Shown: positions 15,217-22,690, counted from the stretch's first letter. The stretch is 22,745 nucleotides of DNA from an uncultured Peptococcaceae bacterium (GCA_900552455.1 URZX01000034.1:1-22745), one strand, 5' to 3'. Numbers and translations: made by a program. Notes: generated from the sequence alone by a model not told the origin.

Positions 15217-15858
15217 TTACACCCCTTTTTCTATGTTGACCTGACACCCACTCGCGCAGGATGCGCACGCCTCTGGCGCGCAGCTGTCCCCTTGCGAACC
15301 GGTGTCAAGTGAACTTGCACATTGCATAAAATCTGTCATGTCCAGAGCCTGGTCTACAAGCTGGGCTCTGACCAAGATGTCGTTGGTCTGTCTGATCTGA
15401 TCCAAGCGCATCTTGTAAATCAATTCGCGGCTTTCACTGTAATTGTCGAAGGCGTAGAGGGCGACGGTGTCCAGGTCGCTGTAAAAATCCAGCCATTCCT
15501 GGAAACTGACGCCGGCTTCTTTGAGCGCCTTCCCACAAACCTGTTCCACGACCTGCTTCAAGGCCGGCACAAAGGACACTGCTTGGCTAGGCAGCACTTC
15601 CTGGACGGCTTTGATGCGCAGGATCATGTACACGCTTTCATTGACTGCGTCTGCATCGGGTGCGTCAGACAGCAGGGTATGGAGCAGCTTTTCCAAGCTG
15701 TGATATAAATTAGCGCCCACAGGATTTGTGAAATCGCTATTGATTTTCTTGAAATACTTTCTGGCTTCGACTGGGTAGGATTGCATCATCTGCTCGAACC
15801 AGCCGGCGAGGAGCTCGCGCTCATGGGCACGCAGAACCTCTTTGAATGGTTTTGCCAA
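15217..15858 (-). CDS. RsbRD N-terminal domain-like protein with Cys-rich tail
   Basis: A 213-residue soluble protein. FKKINSDFTNPVG followed by LRIKAVQEVLPSQAVSFV matches the RsbRD N-terminal domain, a globin-like helical fold; I recall such genes beside dsrMKJOP in Deltaproteobacteria. The C-terminus is unusual: C-x4-C-x2-C-x3-C (Cys193/198/201/205), a possible metal or Fe-S site. TTG at 15858 is chosen because GGGGG lies eight bases upstream; another TTG at 15873 would add five residues but lacks a ribosome binding site. It lies between ccsA and dsrK with almost no gaps. A role as sensor or assembly factor for the complex is inferred only. Confidence 0.75.
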   Translation of the reverse strand: MAKPFKEVLRAHERELLAGWFEQMMQSYPVEARKYFKKINSDFTNPVGANLYHSLEKLLHTLLSDAPDADAVNESVYMILRIKAVQEVLPSQAVSFVPALKQVVEQVCGKALKEAGVSFQEWLDFYSDLDTVALYAFDNYSESRELIYKMRLDQIRQTNDILVRAQLVDQALDMTDFMQCASSLDTGSQGDSCAPEACASCASGCQVNIEKGV

Positions 15859-15878
15859 AAACAGGACCCCCAAACTAA

Positions 15879-16673
15879 TTAAATGTAGCTATGCAGTCCC
15901 GGCAGCAGGTAGCTGACGCCGAAGAGGGTGAACAACACTGCGACGAGACCGATGACGTTGACCCACGCGACCTTTGTTTCACTCCATCCGCGCAGGCGGA
16001 GGTGCAGATAGATGGCGTAGATGAACCAGGTGATGAGTGCCCAGGTCTCTTTTGGATCCCAGCTCCAGAAAGAGCCCCATGCATATTCTGCCCAGACGGC
16101 GCCAGTGATGATGACGATGGTGAGGAGCGCCAGCCCAATGATGCAGGCGCGGTATGCCCATTCGTTGAGGACGTCGGTCTCTGGCAGAGATTTATATTTC
16201 TTTTTCCCGCCCACGAGCAGCATGACTGAAAAGAGGAACGAGAAAAGGAAAAGCGTATAGGAAATGATGGCGGTCGATACATGGAAATCGAGCCAGTAGC
16301 TGCGCAGCGCTGGCGCCAGTGCTGTCTCTTCGAGGCTGAAGCTGGTCATCCAGACGCCCAGGGCGCAGGTGATGGGATAGGTGAGATAGCCGATGACGGC
16401 GAGCTTTTGCCGCACGGTGAGCACGGCGGATGCGCCGAGGATGAGGGCGCAAAGCCAGAAGCTGAAATCAAGCCCGCTCATAAAAGGCAATCGCCCACAG
16501 GCGACGATGCGCGCGATGAGGGCTGCCACAGCGATCAAGGTTGTGACAATGGCCAGCCACTTGGCAACGGCTGTTTCGCCGATGCGCTTGCGGTGCAGAA
16601 GCAAGAGCAAAAAGCTGCCTGCGCAGGCACCGACGATGGCCCAGATGAGAAAATTCTGTAATGCTTCTAACAT
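15879..16673 (-). CDS. ccsA: cytochrome c maturation protein CcsA/ResC
   Basis: A 264-residue membrane protein with about eight hydrophobic segments and the tryptophan-rich motif WAEYAWGSFWSWDPKE (194-209) that binds heme in System II synthases. Conserved histidines are present at 131 (DFHVSTA) and 261 (GLHSYI, almost at the C-terminus), candidates for external heme ligands. With ResB it exports heme and ligates it to CXXCH motifs outside the membrane. The start overlaps the resB stop by 7 bp. The expected client in this operon is DsrJ. Confidence 0.92.
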   Translation of the reverse strand: MLEALQNFLIWAIVGACAGSFLLLLLHRKRIGETAVAKWLAIVTTLIAVAALIARIVACGRLPFMSGLDFSFWLCALILGASAVLTVRQKLAVIGYLTYPITCALGVWMTSFSLEETALAPALRSYWLDFHVSTAIISYTLFLFSFLFSVMLLVGGKKKYKSLPETDVLNEWAYRACIIGLALLTIVIITGAVWAEYAWGSFWSWDPKETWALITWFIYAIYLHLRLRGWSETKVAWVNVIGLVAVLFTLFGVSYLLPGLHSYI

Positions 16674-17827
16674 GATGTATCTTTTTCCTCCTGCTCGGCG
16701 ATGCCGAAGCTTTGCGATTGTTTGCGGCGGGCGTAGGCGCTTTTGTTCACGATGCGCAACGAGACGCGCCCGTCTGCGCTGACAAGGGCCTGCACTTCGC
16801 TGTAGCGGCCGAGAAGCATGAGCAACGATCCCAGCGCGGCGATGATGAAGCCTGCGAAGATGACTGGGATGGCGTGACTGTATTTGAGCTCGAGCACGGT
16901 GGCGTTCATCGGCTGGATGTATTCAATGGTCGTATTTTCGTCGATGGCGACGACATCGCCCTCTTTGAAGGCGTAGGAGCCGACTTCGTCGTTGTTTTCA
17001 TCAAACACATAAAGCAGAGCGACGCCGTCAGTCATTGGCTCGATGTCGACGGTGCGACTGCCGAGGGGAAAGCGCTGGCTTTCAGGAATGGCGTAGTCGC
17101 CGGTGACCTCGTCTGCGCCTTCGATGTGGACGACGTACATATTTTTATAGGCCATCTGGTAAATGGAGAGGCCGTGCTCTTTGTAAGGATGGTTGACGCG
17201 GGTGGTGGCGTCCTGGGCGACTTCTTCGCCGTCAAGGCTGAGGTCGAAGGTGGTGACCCAGTTGTCCACAGCGCCGTCTTCGTCGTAGTGGGTGGAAAAA
17301 TCGCTGACGGTGATAACGCCATCGCCGACGCGCTCTGTGATGGCACGCGGCAGCGGCTGCGACTCGCCAGGCGAGAGCATGAGCTGACCGGTCACGGCGA
17401 AGCTCGAAAGAAAGGCACCGACGATGATGACGAGGATGCCGACATGGAGAATATGCGGCGCAAAAAGCTGCGGCACGTTCTGCCGCGCGAGAATGTAGCG
17501 GCCGGAGGCTGTCTCATGGGTGCTGAGCTTTTTGTAGCGATTTTTGGCGAGTGCTTCAAAAAATGCATCGGCATCGAGGCTGCTTTCTTTGAAGCCTGCT
17601 TCTTTGCCTGCAAGCGAGGCGGCGTCACGGCGCAATGTGCGCAAAAGCTTCGGCCAGAGCCCGACGCTGCAGGTCAGGAGATTGACGAAGAATGCCGCCG
17701 CGATGATGCGGAACGGCCAGGATTGGTACATCTCGGGCAGATCGTAGAGCGTCGCTGCCACAGAAAGCCCGGCCAGCGCCGCGATGAGGATCACCGCGAG
17801 ACGGACAGATGAAAGGTATTTGAGCAT
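16667..17827 (-). CDS. resB: cytochrome c maturation protein ResB/Ccs1
   Basis: A 386-residue membrane protein with hydrophobic segments near 8-28, 40-60, 122-145 and 316-340, and a large external beta-rich domain between the third and fourth. This is the ResB/Ccs1 plan (YLSSVRLAVILI at the start, ILHVGILVIIVGAFLSS before the external loop). ResB and CcsA form the System II cytochrome c synthase. The start at 17827 follows GCGGAGGAAG. It is the first gene of the long operon and lies downstream of an inverted-repeat leader and strong promoter. Its position ties heme attachment to production of the triheme DsrJ. Confidence 0.93.
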   Translation of the reverse strand: MLKYLSSVRLAVILIAALAGLSVAATLYDLPEMYQSWPFRIIAAAFFVNLLTCSVGLWPKLLRTLRRDAASLAGKEAGFKESSLDADAFFEALAKNRYKKLSTHETASGRYILARQNVPQLFAPHILHVGILVIIVGAFLSSFAVTGQLMLSPGESQPLPRAITERVGDGVITVSDFSTHYDEDGAVDNWVTTFDLSLDGEEVAQDATTRVNHPYKEHGLSIYQMAYKNMYVVHIEGADEVTGDYAIPESQRFPLGSRTVDIEPMTDGVALLYVFDENNDEVGSYAFKEGDVVAIDENTTIEYIQPMNATVLELKYSHAIPVIFAGFIIAALGSLLMLLGRYSEVQALVSADGRVSLRIVNKSAYARRKQSQSFGIAEQEEKDTSC

Positions 17828-17837
17828 TTCTTCCTCC

Positions 17838-18010
17838 GCGCAGTTTTTAGTTAGGAATTAGGAGTGCGGTGTGAGGAGTTACTGGTGCTGTGCACCAGTT
17901 CTGAGCTGCGCTGTCGCTGAGAAAAATCTCACAGCATCGCTGCAAACCTGCGCAATTCACGGAATCAATTCCTAATTCCTAACTCCGCACTCCTAACTGA
18001 AAACCGCGCC
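17838..18010. repeat. MITE-like inverted-repeat element in the resB leader
   Basis: Imperfect terminal inverted repeats: left GTTTTTAGTTAGGA then (ATTAGGA)GTGCGG at 17843-17869; right, read in reverse complement, GTTTTCAGTTAGGAGTGCGG (17985-18004). Inner copies of TTAGGAATTAGGA recur at 17966-17982. The core has a perfect hairpin ACTGGTGC-TGT-GCACCAGT (17881-17899) and a smaller GAGA/TCTC stem. No ORF is present. It would be transcribed as the resB 5' leader and could be a short mobile or intergenic repeat, or a regulatory structure. Confidence 0.6.
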
Positions 18011-18016
18011 ATCTTC

Positions 18017-18046
18017 ATTATAACAGAGTTTCCCCACAATCTTCAA
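18017..18046 (-). promoter_or_regulatory. promoter of the resB-ccsA-dsr operon
   Basis: On the minus strand TTGAAG (18041-18046), an 18-bp spacer and perfect TATAAT (18017-18022), preceded by TGT as an extended -10. This predicts a leader of about 180 nt before resB. Confidence 0.7.
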
Positions 18047-18060
18047 CTTTTTCACAAAGT

Positions 18061-18100
18061 CTGAAAGCTTTCAGGAACAAGATTTATCAATCAGATTTAT
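18061..18100. promoter_or_regulatory. palindrome and direct repeats upstream of the dsr operon promoter
   Basis: A perfect 14-bp palindrome CTGAAAGCTTTCAG (18061-18074) lies 15 bp upstream of the -35. Next to it are two AGATTTAT repeats (18080 and 18093, 13 bp apart). The position suits an activator; the binding factor is unknown. Confidence 0.4.
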
Positions 18101-18127
18101 AAATGAATTTTTTATTATTTATGTCCC

Positions 18128-18166
18128 GACGCATTAACCGGAGAGCGCCTGTCTCTATAATGCGTC
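18128..18166. other. strong intergenic hairpin without U-tract
   Basis: GACGCATTA (18128-18136) pairs perfectly with TAATGCGTC (18158-18166), enclosing GAGA/TCTC (18141-18144, 18152-18155). It is flanked by an AT-rich stretch (18075-18121) and has no T-run on either strand. The 17828-18220 gap holds no gene otherwise. Confidence 0.45.
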
Positions 18167-18183
18167 TGTGACGGTCCAGGCGG

Positions 18184-18217
18184 AAAAAAATCACCTGCGA
18201 AGCGTGGTGCAGGTGAT
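18184..18217 (-). terminator. terminator after the CbiX-type gene
   Basis: On the minus strand ATCACCTGC/GCAGGTGAT arms (18190-18198, 18209-18217) are followed by seven T, just after the stop at 18221. Confidence 0.85.
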
Positions 18218-18220
18218 GCA

Positions 18221-18601
18221 TTATGCGTTTTCGCTGGCGTCGATGCGCGCCTGGATGATCTCGCAGAGCAAGGGGTCGGCGCCAATCGGCCCAGTTGTGA
18301 TAAGATTCACATTGGGATGGCGCTCCGCCATCACCGCCATGCGCGCTGGCAGATCCTTGGCAATGTGGTGTCCGAAGGAAAGAAACAGCGGCACCACGAG
18401 GATTTTCTGCAAACCCTCGGCGATCATCGTCTCCAGTACATCCTCCAGCCGCGGCGCAGCGATCTCCACAAAGCCGTAGCGCACCACATATTCCGGATGC
18501 GCCGTCTGGTAGCGCGCCGCCGTCTCCGTGATCACAGCCAGCCCCTGCGGATAGCGGCTGCCGTGGCCCAGCACCACCACCCCCGTGCGCTCACTGCACA
18601 T
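18221..18601 (-). CDS. cbiX: short sirohydrochlorin chelatase (CbiX/SirB type)
   Basis: A 126-residue single-domain chelatase. VVVLGHGSR near the N-terminus supplies the first conserved His, and PLFLSFGHHIAKDL the second His pair. The length fits the small CbiX/SirB forms that insert cobalt or iron into sirohydrochlorin for cobalamin or siroheme. The start at 18601 follows GGCGGAGG and overlaps the PspC-domain gene by 11 bp; the longer open frame upstream lies within that gene. Siroheme is the cofactor of sulfite reductase, so linkage to the dsr operon is suggestive, but the metal cannot be decided from sequence. A terminator follows. Confidence 0.85.
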   Translation of the reverse strand: MCSERTGVVVLGHGSRYPQGLAVITETAARYQTAHPEYVVRYGFVEIAAPRLEDVLETMIAEGLQKILVVPLFLSFGHHIAKDLPARMAVMAERHPNVNLITTGPIGADPLLCEIIQARIDASENA

Positions 18602-18815
18602 CGATGGAAGCCTCCGCCTCGCGCTCTGCCGCAGGAACGATCCAGGCCAACAGCACATACGCGGCGATCACGATGAGATGGTTAAACGGCGGCACCAGCG
18701 CTGCAGCCAGCCAGGCCAGCCGCACATAGCTCGCATCAATGCCGATCAGGCGCGCGATACCCGCGCACAGCCCGGTGAGTTTTTTGCCTTTTCTTTGCCG
18801 GCGCAACTTTTCCAT
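18591..18815 (-). CDS. PspC-domain small membrane protein
   Basis: A 74-residue protein with a basic N-terminus, the PspC pattern KKLTGLCAGIARLIGIDASY and YVRLAWL, then a hydrophobic segment (about 44-63) and an acidic tail. PspC proteins are membrane components of envelope-stress responses or small membrane-associated modulators. The start at 18815 follows GGGAGG. It is co-transcribed with, and overlaps, the chelatase gene; the functional reason is not evident. The neighbouring divergent gene also encodes a small membrane protein. Confidence 0.85.
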   Translation of the reverse strand: MEKLRRQRKGKKLTGLCAGIARLIGIDASYVRLAWLAAALVPPFNHLIVIAAYVLLAWIVPAAEREAEASIDVQ

Positions 18816-18838
18816 AAAAAGAGCCTCCCTTGACGCGC

Positions 18839-18888
18839 TTGAGAATTTTTGGGAAAACGTGTAAAATACAAGTTACAACTCATTGTAA
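18839..18888 (+). promoter_or_regulatory. promoter with overlapping palindromic operator
   Basis: TTGAGA (18839-18844), a 17-bp spacer and TAAAAT (18862-18867) precede the plus-strand gene at 18918. A perfect inverted repeat TTACAA-CTCA-TTGTAA (18873-18888) covers the likely transcription start, a typical repressor position. Confidence 0.55.
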
Positions 18889-18917
18889 ACCATTCCCAAA
18901 GGAGAGACAAGACCAAT

Positions 18918-19373
18918 ATGCGCATTTTTATGTTAATCCTGTCACTGATCGCCGCCGCTGCCTGCGTGTTTCTGAACGTGCTCGGCTACAACGGCACATT
19001 GTCCCAGGTGGAGTTCATCCTCATCTCCGCCGCTGTGGAGATCCTGCTCTGCCTGCTGCTGGGCCATTTCATGTTCCGCACCTATGCCAACCGCAAGCGC
19101 GCGAAAGCCCAGGCTCAGGAACTGACCAACGCGCAGGCCGCTTTGCAGCTCGCCCAGCAGGAAGCGCGCAGCGCCAGAGAAACTGCTGCCGCAGCCACAG
19201 CCGCCCGCGACGACGCCCTCGCCCGTGCTCAGGCCGCCAGCGCCCGGCAGACCGCCCCTGCGCCAGCCAGCCAGCAGTACGAGCCCCAGGCCACCCAGCC
19301 CCTGCCAACCGCCAACACCGACCAGGCCGATCCCCTCGGCACCACCACATTGTATCAAGCGCCCCTCGTCTGA
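18918..19373 (+). CDS. membrane protein with Ala-rich coiled coil, unknown function
   Basis: A 151-residue protein. Two hydrophobic segments (about 2-22 and 31-53) form an N-terminal hairpin, followed by a basic patch (NRKRAKAQ), an Ala/Gln/Arg-rich predicted coiled coil (about 60-110) and a Pro/Gln/Thr-rich low-complexity C-terminus. The layout recalls LapA-like small membrane proteins, but no family is recognised with confidence. ATG at 18918 follows AAAGGAGAGA; the longer open frame from 18849 covers the promoter. It is divergent from the PspC-domain gene and followed by a long hairpin. Confidence 0.75.
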   Translation: MRIFMLILSLIAAAACVFLNVLGYNGTLSQVEFILISAAVEILLCLLLGHFMFRTYANRKRAKAQAQELTNAQAALQLAQQEARSARETAAAATAARDDALARAQAASARQTAPAPASQQYEPQATQPLPTANTDQADPLGTTTLYQAPLV

Positions 19374-19384
19374 GCGCACAGACA

Positions 19385-19423
19385 ACAACACCCTGCAAGG
19401 CCCACAGCCCTGCAGGGTGTTGT
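19385..19423. terminator. long hairpin between convergent genes
   Basis: Perfect 13-bp arms ACAACACCCTGCA and TGCAGGGTGTTGT. The T-tract is poor (CTTATATT), but the place between two convergent stops fits a terminator. A second hairpin GTGAGCG/CGCTCAC (19457-19481) overlaps the stop of the SLH gene. Confidence 0.6.
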
Positions 19424-19477
19424 CTTATATTGACGAGCATGTATCAATACGGTAGAGTGAGCGAGCACCAGCGGCGC

Positions 19478-22150
19478 TCACGCACAGACGTTTTCGAGGA
19501 AACGCTGCATAATGGCTGCGACTTGTGCTCTTGTGGCCTGTCCCTGTGGCTGGAGCTGGTCGTCGGTGACGCCTGCGAGCAATCCTTCGGCGACGGCCCA
19601 CGATAGTACATCATTCGCCCAGCTTGAGATGTTCTCAGCATCACTGTAATGCGACAGGTCGGCGCGGGCTGTGGTGTCGAGGCCTTTATACTGGGCATAC
19701 TTCATGAGCATGGCGGCGAGCTGTTCGCGGGTGATGGCGGTGTTTGGTGCGAAGGTGTCGTCGCTGATGCCGCTGACGATGCCATTGGCTGCGGCCCAGT
19801 TGACGGCGGTGGCGTACCAGTCGTCGGCGGCGACGTCGGTGAAGCCTGCGTCTGCTGCGCTGGTGACGTTTTCCATACGTGCAAGCATGGAGACGATCAT
19901 GGCGCGGGTGGTGGTGGCTTCGGGCGCAAATGTTGTGTCGGAAACGCCAGTCATGAGGCCATTATCGTAGACGTACTGGATGGCGGCTTTCGCCCAGTGG
20001 TTGACTGGCACGTCGGTGAAGATCTCGCTGACGTCGGTGGCTGGGTCCTCTGGTTCTTCCCAGTTTGGATCTTCGGCGAAGGTCGCTGTGATCGCCACAT
20101 CGCCAGATGGCATGGTGAAGGTGTAAGTGCCGTCGCCATTATCGGTTAGTTCCACATCCTTGCCACCGCTTGTGACGGTCAGATCATCCAAGAGATACGC
20201 TTCGTCTGGTGAAACGGTGATTGTTACCTGATCGCCCTCGGTGGCATAACGGTCCACATCGATGGTGCCGTTTTCACCCACATTGCTGACGATTTCGTAG
20301 CTGTATTTGCCAGTGTATGTGGGTTCGTAGGAACGTACCGTCAGCGTCGCGGCGCTGCTGGTCGTTTCGCCGCCGTCGCCGGTCACCACGCAACAGTATT
20401 GGTTGCCGCTCATCGCTATGGTGGTGCGCTCGATGGTATAGCTAGCGTCGGTCGCGCCGGTGATATCACTCCAACCGTTGCCGCTGTTAATCTTCCACTG
20501 GTAGCGGAGATTGTCGCCAGTGGCGGTGACGCTAAATGTCGCGCTCTGCCCTTCGGTGACGCTGACGCTCTGCGGTTGGGTGGTGATGGTCGTGGCAGCA
20601 TTGACGGTCACGGTGCAAGTGGCGCTCACTCCACTACCGTCTGTAGCAGCGACGGTAATGGTTGCGATGCCGGGTGAAACAGCAGAGATGATTTGACTAT
20701 TATTTGCAGTTGCGCCTTCGTGGAATTTTATGATATCAGGGTTATTGATTGTCCATAGTAAGCCCTTATCGGTGGCATTGTCCGGCGTGATGGTGGCGGT
20801 TAAGGTTTCGGTGCTGCCCTCCGTCAATTCCAGAGTGGTTTTGTCCAGCGACACGCTTTCAACAGAGACATTCGTCGCCGCTTCAATCGTCAAAGCAAAC
20901 TGCTTGCTGTCGGACCCATAATCATTGGTGGCCGTCACGGTGAAGGTGCTTGTCTCCGCTGTGTTTGGGGTGCCGGAGATTTCACCGGTGCTTGCGTTCA
21001 ACGTAAGGTTAGTAGGCAGAGAACTATCCTCAGCAATGCTCCATTTAATCGGCGTGGTTCCGGTTGCGGCAAGGGTCTGGTTATAAGTTGCCCCCACGGT
21101 GCCGTTTGGCAAGGTTGTAGTGGTAATGGTCGGCGTATACTTCACACTATCGCCCAGACTGTTCTTTATCCCTTCGTCCAGTGTGCCGCCGTTCACGATC
21201 ACGTTGTGGCTGCCTGCGCTCAGGCTGGCATTTTCAGCCAGCGCCAGGCTCTCGCCCTCGCCGATGGTCAAATCCTCCTGCAAGGTCGCACTGCCGTACA
21301 CGGTGCCCTCGTCGCCGTCAAAGACGATGCCGCCTGAAGAATTATCGCCTTTTCCAATCTGGATATCAGTGCTGGAGTTGTCTCTGATCCCGCCTTCGCC
21401 TCCGTCGCCGCTGGCTTTCACAATGGCGCTGTCGCTGACGGTCAGGCTGGGCTTCCCGGAGCCAAAACTGCTGCTACCAAAGGTATATCGGATGCCCGCA
21501 CAGTCTTCGTTCTTGCCAGTCGCGGTCAGGCTGCCGCCATCCACAGACAGAGAGGCGTTCGAACTTTCGCCCGCCCGCACTGTTACACCATCGCCGGAGG
21601 AACTACTATTTTCGGCTGTGACATCGGCGTCCTGGATGGTCAGGGTGGCATCGCCGCTGTTGCTCTGAACCAGGATTCCGCTTGAACTGCCGCTGGCATT
21701 TAGACTACCTTCACCCTCAATGGCCAGGGTAGCATTGCCAGCATTAGTAAAAGATGAATATACCCAAATCCCGTTACTGCTTTCGAAAATCTCGTTTACA
21801 CCCTTCAATGCAATGTTCAACGACACGCCTCCGGAATTATTGAACGCATAGATGCCTACGGTGGCGTAAAGGGATCCACTAGAGGTGCCACCCTTGATTT
21901 TCGCACCATCCAGTGTCAGGGTGCTGCCATCCCACTTGATGTTGTAGTCGTCGGCAGTTGCGCTGTCTTGTGAAACATTGCCGCTATCGTCCGTCGTGGC
22001 GTAAACCGTTGCGTTGTTTGTGCTGGTCAGCGCCACGCCACCCACATAGACCGTATCCCTATCCGCCGCCAGCGCTGGTGCTGCGCCGGTGGGAAAGAGG
22101 CTCAGGCAGAGGGCGGCAATCAGGGTCAGGCTGAATAATCGTTTTTTCAT
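19478..22150 (-). CDS. secreted multi-domain SLH surface protein
   Basis: A complete 890-residue protein. Signal peptide 1-28 (cleavage after APALA); a Ser/Gly/Asn-rich repetitive beta region (about 30-330), probably a beta-solenoid; a putative-Ig (He_PIG-like) domain (about 338-422, ending TNDYGSDSKQFALTI); a BIG2 domain (about 428-516); an Ig-like domain (about 518-606, RYQWKI and QYCCVV); a bacterial surface repeat (about 615-693, YTFTMPSGDVAITATF); and three SLH domains (about 706-890). It should be wall-anchored, with the beta and Ig regions as a display stalk or adhesin. ATG at 22150 follows GAGGAGG and overlaps the stop of the small Cys protein gene (ATGA). The ligand is unknown. Confidence 0.9.
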   Translation of the reverse strand: MKKRLFSLTLIAALCLSLFPTGAAPALAADRDTVYVGGVALTSTNNATVYATTDDSGNVSQDSATADDYNIKWDGSTLTLDGAKIKGGTSSGSLYATVGIYAFNNSGGVSLNIALKGVNEIFESSNGIWVYSSFTNAGNATLAIEGEGSLNASGSSSGILVQSNSGDATLTIQDADVTAENSSSSGDGVTVRAGESSNASLSVDGGSLTATGKNEDCAGIRYTFGSSSFGSGKPSLTVSDSAIVKASGDGGEGGIRDNSSTDIQIGKGDNSSGGIVFDGDEGTVYGSATLQEDLTIGEGESLALAENASLSAGSHNVIVNGGTLDEGIKNSLGDSVKYTPTITTTTLPNGTVGATYNQTLAATGTTPIKWSIAEDSSLPTNLTLNASTGEISGTPNTAETSTFTVTATNDYGSDSKQFALTIEAATNVSVESVSLDKTTLELTEGSTETLTATITPDNATDKGLLWTINNPDIIKFHEGATANNSQIISAVSPGIATITVAATDGSGVSATCTVTVNAATTITTQPQSVSVTEGQSATFSVTATGDNLRYQWKINSGNGWSDITGATDASYTIERTTIAMSGNQYCCVVTGDGGETTSSAATLTVRSYEPTYTGKYSYEIVSNVGENGTIDVDRYATEGDQVTITVSPDEAYLLDDLTVTSGGKDVELTDNGDGTYTFTMPSGDVAITATFAEDPNWEEPEDPATDVSEIFTDVPVNHWAKAAIQYVYDNGLMTGVSDTTFAPEATTTRAMIVSMLARMENVTSAADAGFTDVAADDWYATAVNWAAANGIVSGISDDTFAPNTAITREQLAAMLMKYAQYKGLDTTARADLSHYSDAENISSWANDVLSWAVAEGLLAGVTDDQLQPQGQATRAQVAAIMQRFLENVCA

Positions 22151-22479
22151 TGTGGTTCCTCCTCATCGGTGCCGGGGCCGGCGGGGTGTTCCGCGGACCG
22201 GCGCACATCATCGTTGTGGCAGACGCCCAGCAGGCTGTCGGCGACGGGCCGGAAATAGCGGCAGCTACCGCATTCGCTGGCGCTCTCTTCGCCGGGGCGC
22301 AGCTCGGCATGGGCGCAGGGGTCGTCGAGCACGAGCATGACGGGTCGGCCTGCCGGTGTCCATGGCGGATGGGCGATCACCGGCCAGTAGCCCTCAAGCC
22401 AGCGCCGGGCGTGGGGGTCGTATTTCAGCGGCAGGGTGATGACCTGCCCTTCGACGTCAATACGCAGGGTGTTGTCCAT
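22147..22479 (-). CDS. small four-cysteine protein, unknown function
   Basis: A 110-residue soluble protein with no signal peptide. Cysteines sit at 55, 70, 73 and 87 (DDPCAHAE, then ECGSCRYFRP and GVCHND), a possible zinc or Fe-S site; the tail is acidic. ATG at 22479 follows AAAGGAGG at good spacing and is preferred to ATG at 22497. The stop overlaps the start of the SLH protein gene, so translation of the two is coupled. No family is recognised with confidence. A cytoplasmic metal-binding protein coupled to a surface protein is an odd pairing. Confidence 0.7.
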   Translation of the reverse strand: MDNTLRIDVEGQVITLPLKYDPHARRWLEGYWPVIAHPPWTPAGRPVMLVLDDPCAHAELRPGEESASECGSCRYFRPVADSLLGVCHNDDVRRSAEHPAGPGTDEEEPQ

Positions 22480-22493
22480 GGTGGGTCCTCCTT

Positions 22494-22565
22494 TCATGGT
22501 CTCCGGCGCTGGCGCGCCTGTGTCCAGGCCTTTACCAGCGCCATACGGGTGTCAGTGCTGGTCAT
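22494..22565 (-). CDS. possible 23-codon leader ORF
   Basis: ATG at 22565 follows GGGGGTGGAGG and encodes a 23-residue basic peptide (MTSTDTRMALVKAWTQARQR then RRP). Its stop overlaps the ATGAAAGGAGG that serves the next gene. The spacing of the ribosome binding site is short. It may be a leader peptide for coupling or chance. Confidence 0.35.
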   Translation of the reverse strand: MTSTDTRMALVKAWTQARQRRRP

Positions 22566-22590
22566 GCCTCCACCCCCTTTTCTGCGCACG

Positions 22591-22639
22591 AAAAAGGACG
22601 TACCACATCCGCGCATAAACGCGGACATGGTACGTCCTT
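22591..22639 (-). terminator. 20-bp hairpin with T-run upstream of the SLH operon
   Basis: Arms at 22594-22613 and 22620-22639 pair over 20 bp with one 2-base mismatch (left arm begins AAGGACGTACC). On the minus strand TTTTTCG follows. It either ends a gene beyond the window or acts as an attenuator before the small-ORF/SLH operon. Confidence 0.65.
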
Positions 22640-22690
22640 AGCAATGGATTTATGAAATTTTACGCAGCAAAAATGGACAGACTTATGCCA

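Noticed and set aside
9867..17812. Long plus-strand open frames opposite the dsr/resB operon (for example 9867-10994, 13578-14450, 16712-17812)
   Set aside because: They are antisense to clearly identified genes, lack family motifs and ribosome binding sites, and arise from GC-rich codon bias.
18156..18161. TATAAT on the plus strand as a promoter
   Set aside because: It is part of the 18128-18166 hairpin, and no plus-strand gene follows before 18918.
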